DNA from: UBA12079 sp964608745
GTDB taxonomy: Bacteria > Patescibacteriota > Minisyncoccia > Phycocordibacterales > UBA12079
NCBI GenBank assembly: GCA_964608745.1
Contig: CAZSPC010000019.1
Coordinates: 1 to 10,922 of the forward strand
DNA length: 10,922 nucleotides
Direction: 5' to 3'
Shown here one piece after another: positions 1-6,344 of this stretch. How positions within the stretch are numbered: the first letter of the stretch is position 1; each line of letters starts with the position of its first letter. The notes under the pieces are model-generated. The model made no database searches. It was not told where the DNA came from and saw only the letters and a list, made by a program, of their open reading frames with translations. A program made the translations under genes and the position numbers.

Positions 1-40
1 AAAAATAAACGCCAGTTCTTACGAACTGACGTTTATTTTT
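1..40 (-). terminator. Host intrinsic terminator, probably of the interrupted tRNA
   Basis: Arms at 1-18 and 23-40 pair over 18 bp with a single C/A mismatch (12 against 29) around the loop TTAC. The outer A/T runs give a U-tract in either direction, so it can work on both strands. It lies outside the attachment core and is therefore host DNA. In the empty host site it would stand a few bases beyond the tRNA 3' end, so it is most simply that tRNA's terminator, now 10.8 kb away. The assignment to the tRNA is inference; the hairpin is directly visible. Confidence 0.8.
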
Positions 41-44
41 TACG

Positions 45-75
45 ATTTGTGACCCAATTGCTTGGCTTTCAGAAC
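45..75. other. Left attachment site (core plus one recombinase arm)
   Basis: The core is 45-55. The element-side arm GGCTTTCAGAAC (64-75) is the inverted partner of GTTTTGAAAACC at 10861-10872, with 10 of 12 positions matching. In the joined circle the two arms are exactly symmetric about the dinucleotide TG (48-49), which is the inferred crossover point. Arm positions about 16-27 bp from the centre fit the outer, zinc-domain half-site of phage-type sites of large serine recombinases. That spacing comparison is from family knowledge and the crossover is inferred. Confidence 0.75.
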
Positions 76-137
76 TTGCTAATGATAAGGATTATATCAA
101 AAGTTCAATAGAAAACCTACAATCTGTTTTGGTATAA
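45..137 (+). CDS. Displaced 3' end of the serine recombinase gene
   Basis: Read in phase with the recombinase codons across the repeat (ATT TGT GAC), this stretch is open for 30 codons and ends in TAA at 135-137. It gives ICDP followed by 26 residues beginning IAWLSELANDKDYIKSS. On the circular element it would replace the three residues TGN that the integrated gene borrows from the host tRNA, making a 580-residue recombinase instead of 557. Here it has no start of its own and is silent. The stop lies directly against the convergent terminator at 136-162, as expected for a true gene end. The open frame is seen; the function of the tail is unknown. Confidence 0.8.
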   Translation: MCDPIAWLSELANDKDYIKSSIENLQSVLV

Positions 138-162
138 AAAAGCCCCGACCGAAGTCAGGACT
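136..162 (-). terminator. Intrinsic terminator of the minus-strand gene block
   Basis: On the minus strand 162-141 forms a 9-bp stem (AGTCCTGAC / GTCGGGGCT, with G-U pairs) closed by a C(UUCG)G tetraloop, followed by a run of six T. It stands 28 bases beyond the stop of the Cys-rich gene at 190-747. There is no T-run in the plus direction, so it acts one way. Confidence 0.85.
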
Positions 163-189
163 TGTATGCAATAAAGAATTGCGAAATTG

Positions 190-747
190 TTAGTGGTTTT
201 GTATTATCACTCCATCACCACCTTTGGCTAAATCAGCCATTGATTGCTCAATCATTGTTGGTCTGCGATAAACTTTTCCTTTACCATTTTCGTCTGGCAA
301 CCAAGAACCAGCGTAATCTGCTCCTGTGTCGGCACAGGTTGTTCTGCCACAACCAACAACTGCCATTCTCTCTTCATTATAGATTACTGCATTTTCGGGA
401 AGCACGAATTTTTCTCTATCTCTCGGAGAATAAAGAGTGATTATATCTCCGATAAAGATAGGTTCTTTGCACCAAGCACAACAGATTGCCATTTTACCGA
501 TACAGTCAAGGCAATAATCTACCGAGCCGTCCTCGTTTACTGGCATTTTTGTTGTGATTGTCTGACCGAAAGCGGTAACTTTACCTTTGATTTTGGTCTC
601 GTGTCCGCACTTAGCGATTTTCTTGCCAAGAGAGATACCGCCCGCTCTTTTGTCGGATTGCTTTCTTTTTGACAGAAAATGAAGCCAGACGAACATCAAA
701 ATCGTTACCGCTCCACACCCAATGATAATAACCTGTAATTTTTCCAT
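190..747 (-). CDS. Cys-rich protein with N-terminal membrane anchor, unknown function
   Basis: The protein has 185 residues. Residues 5-25 form one hydrophobic helix followed by a basic stretch (KRK), suggesting a membrane anchor with the rest in the cytoplasm. The body is rich in possible metal ligands: C47, H49, C79, C82, C89, C90, C93, C133 and C138. The CxxC spacing at 79-82 and 90-93 suggests a zinc ribbon or treble-clef fold. I do not recognise the family. The start is well supported by a strong ribosome binding site (AAGGAGG, six bases before ATG), the best in the window. It is last in the minus-strand block and has its own terminator. GC is higher than in the AT-rich genes (38-53% in several 60-base lines counted by hand), suggesting a different source. 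A role in redox, metal binding or protein contact is only a guess. Confidence 0.75.
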   Translation of the reverse strand: MEKLQVIIIGCGAVTILMFVWLHFLSKRKQSDKRAGGISLGKKIAKCGHETKIKGKVTAFGQTITTKMPVNEDGSVDYCLDCIGKMAICCAWCKEPIFIGDIITLYSPRDREKFVLPENAVIYNEERMAVVGCGRTTCADTGADYAGSWLPDENGKGKVYRRPTMIEQSMADLAKGGDGVIIQNH

Positions 748-823
748 TTATTGCCTCCTTGTCGGCTGATTGAGATTTCAAAAATTCCTATGTATTTTTA
801 GCATTTTTAACACCAAAAGTAAA

Positions 824-1321
824 TCAAATTGAAGAAAAATCGCTCATTTTTGTATATTTCTTTGGTTCGGGTGCATTGGGTAGCCTTTCGCCAAATATGT
901 TGCAATTAGGGTCATTTTTGACTGGTTGAGAGGTGTTTTGTTCTTCTCTTTGTCTTGCCATTCTTTTTAACATAGCAGGACTTGGAGGAACACTATCAAG
1001 TAATTCTTGTAACTCTTGTATTTTTTCTCTGGGAATTGCAGAAAAATCAATCTTTTGTTCTTGTCTTTTAGGTGTTTCTATAACTATCGCTTTTGGTTTA
1101 GATTTTAGTTCTTTGCCGTCATATCCATAACCATATAAAAACAATTCTCGTTTAACAGCAAGGCTATCAAAAACCTTGTGCGGTTGTCTACACATTGCCT
1201 TGCTGTATCCTGCTTTTCTCATAGCCTCTGCTTTACTTTTTCTCCCATCTCTAATCCAAATATCCATTGCCATTTTTTGACGAGCAGTAATAGGCTTTAT
1301 ATCTTCGCTAAATATATCCAT
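824..1321 (-). CDS. Protein with terminase-small-subunit-like helix-turn-helix
   Basis: The protein has 165 residues. Residues 10-53 hold ITARQKMAMDIW, then KSKAEAMRKAGYSKAMCRQ, the pattern of the DNA-binding helix-turn-helix of phage terminase small subunits (ARQ..A...W, then an A.R.AGYS recognition helix). The rest is polar, with a helical stretch at about 95-125 and a low-complexity, proline-rich tail. No terminase large subunit is in the window. It could therefore be a satellite-type small terminase that redirects a helper phage's packaging, or a DNA-binding regulator with the same fold; the sequence does not decide. An extended -10 box ends six bases before the ATG (see 1319-1347), so the mRNA is probably leaderless. 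Existence of the gene is fairly sure, function is not. Confidence 0.7.
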   Translation of the reverse strand: MDIFSEDIKPITARQKMAMDIWIRDGRKSKAEAMRKAGYSKAMCRQPHKVFDSLAVKRELFLYGYGYDGKELKSKPKAIVIETPKRQEQKIDFSAIPREKIQELQELLDSVPPSPAMLKRMARQREEQNTSQPVKNDPNCNIFGERLPNAPEPKKYTKMSDFSSI

Positions 1322-1347
1322 AACCAGATTTTAGCATATTCTCTGGT
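1319..1347 (-). promoter_or_regulatory. Leaderless promoter with flanking inverted repeat for the 824-1321 gene
   Basis: On the minus strand TGCTAAAAT is an extended -10 box (TAAAAT at 1333-1328). Its last base lies six bases before the ATG at 1321-1319, so transcription should begin at or next to the start codon. A perfect 6-bp inverted repeat, ACCAGA (1323-1328) and TCTGGT (1342-1347), brackets the -10 box with 13 bases between arms, as a repressor operator would. Confidence 0.55.
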
Positions 1348-1363
1348 CGCCTGCCTGTCTATT

Positions 1364-1380
1364 TGCTACCAAATGCTACC
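1364..1380. repeat. Two TGCTACC direct repeats, 10 bp apart
   Basis: TGCTACC occurs at 1364-1370 and 1374-1380, one helical turn apart. They lie between the HEPN gene's stop and the promoter at 1319-1347, about 30-45 bases upstream of its -10 box. The position suits an activator or regulator binding site, though two short copies may be chance. Confidence 0.35.
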
Positions 1381-1386
1381 TTTTGC

Positions 1387-2274
1387 TTACTTTTGTAATT
1401 CCAAATCACCAATTACTTCTTTTAATAAAGGTAGAATTCCTTGAAAGTAAGTGGATAGTTCATTCTTTTTTTCTGGGGTATCTGCATTTCTTATTATTTT
1501 ATTCCATTCTGCTTTCAGTAATGTAGGTTCTCCCCAAAGACTTGTTAAGTGAAAAGATAGTTTGCTAATTATATAATCTTTATCCATACGCTTTCCCCTC
1601 AATACCAAAGGGAAATACTTTTCATCTATAAATAATAATTCATAAACATTAGCACACGCCTCAGTTTTTCCAAGTGTAACTTCTGCCTTTCCCTTAAAAA
1701 ATCTATGTTCAAAATCTTCCCATATAGCAGGGCTTAAAGTTTTGTTTTCTATTTCTGGGAGTAAAATCTTCTCAAAAAACACCGACAGAGTTTTATACGC
1801 GAAAGTAACGAGTTTTTTATCTCTTTGGTCATCTGGATTTTTTCCTGCGTGAAATAAGTTATTTCTTACATAGTTCCAAAACTCAATTACATTTATAAAA
1901 TCATTCTCATCATTTATAATTCCTTTATTAGCATTAAAATAATTATCACAATTAAATTCTGAACAACTCCACCATTTCTTTTTATAGTCCAAAGGCTCTT
2001 GTTTAAGGTATTGAACTAATTCCAAAACCGTTTCTTTTAAGTTTTCATCTTCCAGTAAAAGATTTTTCCACTTATCATAATATACACTTTCATTTTTTAT
2101 TTTTTGTATATAACCCCTTTCGCTTACTTTTCCAAAACAATTTATGATTTCCTGTTCGGTATATTTATATTTTTTAAGAAAAGCCTCAAAAGCAAGGTAT
2201 TCAAAAGTATACCGAGAAAAATAATCTTCTTTTGCTTTTTCGTGCCAATTTTTTATTAAAGATATATCAATCAT
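1387..2274 (-). CDS. HEPN-domain protein with RX4H motif, candidate RNase
   Basis: The protein has 295 residues. Residues 15-35 (RYTFEYLAFEAFL) resemble the first conserved helix of Apea-type and related HEPN proteins. Residues 130-145 carry VRNNLFHAGK, in which R137 to H142 form the RX4H motif that is the active site of HEPN ribonucleases. HEPN proteins of this type typically dimerise and cleave RNA, often in toxin-antitoxin or abortive-infection systems. The C-terminal third (about 195-290) is helical and unrecognised. It is the last gene of a tight operon after the membrane protein (7-bp gap) and has no clear ribosome binding site, so coupled translation is likely. The domain call rests on motif reading only; RNase activity and a defence role are inferred. 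Confidence 0.7.
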   Translation of the reverse strand: MIDISLIKNWHEKAKEDYFSRYTFEYLAFEAFLKKYKYTEQEIINCFGKVSERGYIQKIKNESVYYDKWKNLLLEDENLKETVLELVQYLKQEPLDYKKKWWSCSEFNCDNYFNANKGIINDENDFINVIEFWNYVRNNLFHAGKNPDDQRDKKLVTFAYKTLSVFFEKILLPEIENKTLSPAIWEDFEHRFFKGKAEVTLGKTEACANVYELLFIDEKYFPLVLRGKRMDKDYIISKLSFHLTSLWGEPTLLKAEWNKIIRNADTPEKKNELSTYFQGILPLLKEVIGDLELQK

Positions 2275-2281
2275 AATTTTA

Positions 2282-3931
2282 CTAAATATCTGTTACTTCT
2301 ATTTTATTATCACTTGCTACTTTATCCAAAAAGATTTTTCCTCCGTTAATACTTTCTCCAAAACCATAATAATATGAAAGTGAATTTTCATCTCTGTCAT
2401 AACCCATATAACTCAAAAGAAAATCGTCTAATATCTTTCTCCCTTGTTTCTTTAATAATTCTTCTTTGCCCTCTGGTAAGTTTGGATTATCATAAAAATT
2501 TCTTATATGTCCGTCATATAACTTAGGAAATGATTTAGATAACTCACTTAGAATTTCTATGTGTATTTCTTTTGGCTCATTCATAGCATTATTTCCGCTG
2601 AAAATTGAAAACCCGAATAATTGCCAATATATTAAAATCATAGCAGGATACCAACCTTTTATATTGCAACCAAAATCCTCTTTAATAATTTTATCTTTTA
2701 ATTTTTCTAAAAATTCTTTTTGTGAAATTTTATCTTCTCCACGGCTTGTTATATCGGTATAAAACTCTCTTACAGAATGTCTAATTTCAAAATCATCTTC
2801 TTTTTTATCATTCAAATCAAAAGACATTAACATTTCTTCGTATATTTTATACAAAAGTTTGCCCGCTCTTTTTCTAACAACTTCGCTCTTTTGATTAAAA
2901 TCAATACAATAATTGTAATTACGCAATACACTCCTTATCATTTCTAATATATCTTTCTTTTCTTGCTCGCTCGCACGATAAAAAGAACCTAATATCCCCT
3001 CAATACTTTCAAAAAAGAAATTTACCAAATTATCATTAAGTTGATATATTATTTTACAATCTTTTTTAGGAGGATATTTTTTACATTCATTATAATTATT
3101 TATTAAATTAAAATATCTTTTTATAATTTTCAAAAAAGATAATTTACCATCTGAATTTAGACGATAAAACAACAGTCTATCATTTAACAATATATTTATA
3201 TTTCCATTTTCAAGTAGTGCCATATCAAAATCATCGTTAGTATTTGGGTAAATATCTTCGCTAATGAATATATTTAAATATGAATTTTGATTATTTAGAG
3301 AAGTCAAAAATAATTGATTAAAAAAATAACGAACTTCTCTTACTTGATTGTTTTTTAATAAAAAATTTAATGTTTTTGAAAATATGTAGCCAGATTGAGA
3401 AAAATAATTAAGAAAAACTTTACTTGTAAAATATCTATTAAACAATTCTGCGATTTCTTTATTTTCCAAACTTAAAGTTAATAAACTATCAAACACATAG
3501 ATAATATCTTTTATAATTTCAGAATTTTCGTGAGCATATGTATTGGGGAGAAATCCATCTAAAAACTTTTTTATTTTTTTTGCTTCTTCTTCATCTATTT
3601 TCCTTATAGGAACAATTAACCATACAAATAAAGAAATGGAGGAAATCATCAATATAGCCCCTAATATATTTAATATAAAAGAGAATTTGAAAAATTCAGC
3701 AAAAAAACAAAGAATTATACTGGAAAAACCAATGTATAATGCAATCCTTTTCTTATTATTATGAATTCTAATTTTCAAAGCCCCCTTGGAAGTAAGTTCT
3801 ATAAAAGCAACCACAATAGCAAAAGCAGAAATGGCGATACCCAAATTATATGTAGAAACTAAACTAAGAGATAAATCATATTTATCTAATAAAAATTCTT
3901 TTGTTATATCTAAAATCTCTAATAAGGTCAT
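2282..3931 (-). CDS. Three-helix membrane protein with large cytoplasmic domain, unknown
   Basis: The protein has 549 residues. Three hydrophobic segments lie at about 25-45, 63-80 and 85-107, followed by positively charged PIRK and then an acidic stretch. The remaining 440 residues are polar and helical with no membrane segment, so they are probably cytoplasmic. I see no Walker, nuclease, protease or TIR motif. The gene lies 5 bp after the thermonuclease gene and 7 bp before the HEPN gene, pointing to co-transcription. It is extremely AT-rich (about 13-23% GC in the lines counted). The pairing of a membrane sensor or pore with a HEPN effector suggests a working unit with the next gene, but nothing in the protein itself shows its job. 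Confidence 0.75.
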   Translation of the reverse strand: MTLLEILDITKEFLLDKYDLSLSLVSTYNLGIAISAFAIVVAFIELTSKGALKIRIHNNKKRIALYIGFSSIILCFFAEFFKFSFILNILGAILMISSISLFVWLIVPIRKIDEEEAKKIKKFLDGFLPNTYAHENSEIIKDIIYVFDSLLTLSLENKEIAELFNRYFTSKVFLNYFSQSGYIFSKTLNFLLKNNQVREVRYFFNQLFLTSLNNQNSYLNIFISEDIYPNTNDDFDMALLENGNINILLNDRLLFYRLNSDGKLSFLKIIKRYFNLINNYNECKKYPPKKDCKIIYQLNDNLVNFFFESIEGILGSFYRASEQEKKDILEMIRSVLRNYNYCIDFNQKSEVVRKRAGKLLYKIYEEMLMSFDLNDKKEDDFEIRHSVREFYTDITSRGEDKISQKEFLEKLKDKIIKEDFGCNIKGWYPAMILIYWQLFGFSIFSGNNAMNEPKEIHIEILSELSKSFPKLYDGHIRNFYDNPNLPEGKEELLKKQGRKILDDFLLSYMGYDRDENSLSYYYGFGESINGGKIFLDKVASDNKIEVTDI

Positions 3932-3936
3932 ATTTT

Positions 3937-4842
3937 TTAAGGTAAACTTTCACAAGCGATACCATCTTTATCTCTATCTAAGCCGTGAATATCATTAGAG
4001 ACACCACAATACTCAAAAGTTGCTTGTGCTTCGTCGTGAGTAGTGAAATCACTGCAATTATAAACATTTGAACCGCAATTATTCTTAGCGGGGACTTCTG
4101 TTGTTTGCGGTGTAAAAATTTCCTCTAAGGTCGGTGTTGTTTCCGCCACTTCTTCGCAGGCATTGTCAGCCCATAAACCTCTTTTTTGTTCTTTTGCAAT
4201 TTTTTCTGCTAACTTAAATTCTGTTTGATATTTATAAGGAGTGTTGTAAGTATATTCATATCCGTAACCCTCTTTAATCATCATTTTATTAAAATTCGTT
4301 CCGTCTTTTAGAAAAACATAGGCAAGCAATCTGTTATATTTATCTAACTCTCCTTGGGTAATATCTTTTTCTATTCTAACACTTTGTCCTGTTAAAATCT
4401 GTTTTGCTTTATTTGAGGCTTCTACTCCAAAACATTCAACTGGTTTACGAGGGTCAACTGTCTCGGGAGTATTCAAACCTATTAAACGCAATGTCTGGCT
4501 TTGCCCGTTTATACTCAAAGCAACAGTGTCTCCGTCAACAACCTTTACGACATCATAAAAAATATAACTTGTTTCGGTTTTTTGTTCTGGTTCACTGGTT
4601 TGTTCTATAAAATCATTCTGATTATCTTTTACAAAATTAGTATTGCTAACAATAGGTTGTTTTGTAACTTCATCATCTTGTTTCAAACTCTCTGTTGATG
4701 TCTCGGTTTGTTGTTGCTCGTTTATTTTTATTTCTTGATTTTCAGCAACATAATCTACTTTTGAATTATCTGAAAATGCTAAAATTGATACGAACAAAAC
4801 GCTTAAAGCAATCAAGGTATTTCTTTGGAGTAAAAATTTCAT
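3937..4842 (-). CDS. Secreted thermonuclease (SNase-like) with C-terminal Excalibur domain
   Basis: The protein has 301 residues. Residues 1-24 are a signal peptide (MKFLLQR, then a hydrophobic core), followed by a Gln/Glu/Thr-rich linker to about 90. The SNase domain spans about 95-228 and shows VVDGDT (D103, D105), RLIGLNTPE (R119, N124, E127) and DKYNR (R171). These match the staphylococcal nuclease residues D21, R35, E43 and R87; D40 is replaced by Asn, which is common in homologues. Residues 259-301 are an Excalibur calcium-binding domain with DRDKDGIACE (D289, D291, D293). It should cut DNA and RNA outside the cell with calcium, for example for nucleotide scavenging, or degrade incoming or neighbouring DNA. 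GC is about 43-45% in sampled lines, well above the downstream membrane gene. Its promoter places the start almost at the 5' end of the mRNA. Confidence 0.92.
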   Translation of the reverse strand: MKFLLQRNTLIALSVLFVSILAFSDNSKVDYVAENQEIKINEQQQTETSTESLKQDDEVTKQPIVSNTNFVKDNQNDFIEQTSEPEQKTETSYIFYDVVKVVDGDTVALSINGQSQTLRLIGLNTPETVDPRKPVECFGVEASNKAKQILTGQSVRIEKDITQGELDKYNRLLAYVFLKDGTNFNKMMIKEGYGYEYTYNTPYKYQTEFKLAEKIAKEQKRGLWADNACEEVAETTPTLEEIFTPQTTEVPAKNNCGSNVYNCSDFTTHDEAQATFEYCGVSNDIHGLDRDKDGIACESLP

Positions 4843-4853
4843 ATTTGTCTTTA

Positions 4854-4875
4854 ATTATAACAAATACCTGTTATA
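4854..4875 (-). promoter_or_regulatory. Extended -10 promoter with 7-bp inverted repeat for the thermonuclease operon
   Basis: The minus strand reads TGTTATAAT, a perfect extended -10 box (TATAAT at 4859-4854), eleven bases before the ATG at 4842-4840. The transcript would have a leader of about five bases and no ribosome binding site. A perfect 7-bp inverted repeat (plus-strand TATAACA 4856-4862 and TGTTATA 4869-4875, 6-base spacer) overlaps the -10 box and reaches the preceding gene's stop codon region. It is a likely operator. Confidence 0.6.
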
Positions 4876-5022
4876 TTACTTGTCTTTTTCTTTATCTAAG
4901 ACACCATCAATAAATATCTCAGCGAGCATATTTGCACTATCAATATACTCCTGAATTTCTTTATCAGAGTATTTTTCTCCATCTTTTTCCATTATTTCTC
5001 TCGCTTGCTCAATAGAAATCAT
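4876..5022 (-). CDS. 48-residue acidic helical protein, unknown
   Basis: ATG at 5022-5020 to TAA at 4878-4876. The protein starts MISIEQAREIMEKDGEKYSD and continues with an amphipathic, acidic region (KEIQEYIDSANMLAEIFID) ending in KEKDK. The pattern, a first helix, Y/L-S-D-K/E-E-I, then a second helix with A..AE/I.ID, resembles short conserved proteins I associate with CPR bacteria and phages, but I cannot name a family. It lies 30 bp after the HAD-like gene in the same direction and 33 bp before the thermonuclease. Real protein likely because the two-helix pattern is clean and it fills an otherwise empty gap. Confidence 0.6.
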   Translation of the reverse strand: MISIEQAREIMEKDGEKYSDKEIQEYIDSANMLAEIFIDGVLDKEKDK

Positions 5023-5052
5023 TTTTCATAAAATTATTTAGTGAATATATTT

Positions 5053-5523
5053 TTAGATTGGTTCAATGCGATAACTAAAATCTCCTTTGGAGTTAAAACT
5101 GTAAGCAATGTTTCTTAATTGATACTTATCTTTTTTCAAATCTATCTTAAAAAACTTATCTTCTGCATTATGCTTTCTCAAAACCTCTAATTCTTCTGGT
5201 AGAAGTTCATCGTCAAACCAGACAAAGTCTTGTGAAAAATCTATTGCTTCGGTTTTTAATTTATTCCAAACAGTCGGTTGTATTTTCATTCTCTTAATTA
5301 AATCAAAATCGTGAGGGTCTAATCTTTGTTTTAGATATTCTAAAACTTGTGTATCGTCTCCGTTTTTACAGTGAGTAGTAAGCCAATGTATTTTACATAA
5401 ACCATCTGCTTGTAAATTTCCGATAGTAGATAAAAACAAACCAAGACGCAAAGCACCTTTTCCATTATTTTCAAGGTTGTCTAAAACAAGACAGCCATCT
5501 ATATCCAGCATAATGTTTTTCAT
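5053..5523 (-). CDS. HAD-superfamily phosphatase-like protein
   Basis: The protein has 156 residues. Residues 5-10 read MLDIDG, the HAD motif I with the nucleophile D7 and acid/base D9. WLTTH at 47-51 fits motif II (T49 or T50). K90 (WNKLK) is a possible motif III lysine, and FVWFDDE at 100-106 gives the motif IV pair D104 and D105. All four motifs are in order, so an active Mg-dependent phosphohydrolase is plausible. There is no large cap domain and the substrate is unknown; short HADs of this kind include nucleotide and polynucleotide 3' or 5' phosphatases. It begins two bases after the stop of the 61-residue gene, in the operon that starts with the membrane protein at 6332. Confidence 0.75.
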   Translation of the reverse strand: MKNIMLDIDGCLVLDNLENNGKGALRLGLFLSTIGNLQADGLCKIHWLTTHCKNGDDTQVLEYLKQRLDPHDFDLIKRMKIQPTVWNKLKTEAIDFSQDFVWFDDELLPEELEVLRKHNAEDKFFKIDLKKDKYQLRNIAYSFNSKGDFSYRIEPI

Positions 5524-5525
5524 AA

Positions 5526-5711
5526 TTATCCGTGTTGTAAATCACTTTCTAAATTTACTGCTATCATTCCGTAATTGGGTTTTTCTTCATTTTCTACAAG
5601 ACTTTTTATCGTTCTTTCTAAACCATCGGGGTTTCTTGTAGCCCAACGATACAGTTTGGGGAAATCTTTTTCTGTGATTTCAGTATCTAAAATTTTAATT
5701 GATTTATTCAT
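5526..5711 (-). CDS. 61-residue protein, unknown
   Basis: A short charged protein (MNKSIKILDTEITEKDFPKL at the start, then RWATRNPDGLERTIKSLVENE). No membrane segment or known motif is seen. It starts 3 bp after the membrane protein gene and stops 2 bp before the HAD-like gene, which strongly implies translation within that operon. A weak AGGT-type ribosome binding site precedes the ATG. It could be a small partner or adaptor of either neighbour. Confidence 0.6.
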   Translation of the reverse strand: MNKSIKILDTEITEKDFPKLYRWATRNPDGLERTIKSLVENEEKPNYGMIAVNLESDLQHG

Positions 5712-5714
5712 AAA

Positions 5715-6332
5715 TTATCTACCTATTTTTGAATTTATTACTCCAAGGCTACTTTTTTCTATTCCTTTAATTAAGTCATTTAGCCTATTGTCATTTTCAA
5801 AATCATAACTTGATAATTCTTCTTTCAAAAAAGTCTCTAAAATTTTTCTTGTTTCGTCCTTTTCATTCCTTTTTATTTTCTTACCTAATTTAGATAAAAC
5901 AAAAACATCTCTCAAAATTTCTTTTTTTATATGTAATCTTAAATCAATAATTTTTTCTGTATCGTATATATCACTTTTTATTTTTTGCTTAATTATTCTT
6001 ATCTTGTTTTCAGTATAGGTAATAGAAATTATTATTATTGATGTTATTAAAGCAAATAGAATTGATAGCGAACCCCTTAATGTTTCTGGTTCTTTATAAT
6101 TACCCCAACTATCTGGCAAGAAGAATAAGATACTATCAAAACCGTTAATACAAAAAGTCATAAGAAGTAGAAAAGCCCCAAAATAAAAGAAATTATTTCT
6201 AAAAAAAGATACGCCAAAAATAGGATTATCATCTAAATCCCGCTTCGTAATAAAGGAGCGAATAACAATAATCGCTGAAATATATGCGTATACAATAAAA
6301 ATATCTACCGCTAATTTTATTAAAAAATCCAT
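5715..6332 (-). CDS. Three-helix membrane protein with cytoplasmic coiled tail, unknown
   Basis: The protein has 205 residues. Hydrophobic segments lie at about 5-25, 47-71 and 87-106. The segment 108-205 is highly charged and helical (KIIDLRLHIKKEIL and following), probably a cytoplasmic coiled coil. No catalytic motif is seen. It is the first gene of the minus-strand block, reading away from the structured intergenic region at 6345-6520, and is followed within 3 bp by the 61-residue gene. Its architecture, three N-terminal helices and then a cytoplasmic domain, is like a small version of the 549-residue membrane protein at 2282-3931, though I see no clear similarity in sequence. GC is very low (17% in the line counted). 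Confidence 0.7.
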   Translation of the reverse strand: MDFLIKLAVDIFIVYAYISAIIVIRSFITKRDLDDNPIFGVSFFRNNFFYFGAFLLLMTFCINGFDSILFFLPDSWGNYKEPETLRGSLSILFALITSIIIISITYTENKIRIIKQKIKSDIYDTEKIIDLRLHIKKEILRDVFVLSKLGKKIKRNEKDETRKILETFLKEELSSYDFENDNRLNDLIKGIEKSSLGVINSKIGR

Positions 6333-6344
6333 AGTATTACTTTT

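Noticed and set aside
1..44. AGTTCTTACGAACT in the left flank as another copy of the palindrome at 6522-6536
   Set aside because: It is the inner part of the host terminator hairpin, outside the element, with a different centre; the likeness is probably chance.
244..672. Plus-strand open frame of 142 codons opposite the Cys-rich gene
   Set aside because: It is antisense to a gene with a strong ribosome binding site, clear membrane helix and CxxC pattern, and its own translation shows no recognisable pattern or start signal.
824..826. TGA stop of the TerS-like gene as a sign of TGA recoding in the host
   Set aside because: A single case, and the element's other own genes end in TAA or TAG; the protein already has an intact length and nothing points to a downstream extension.
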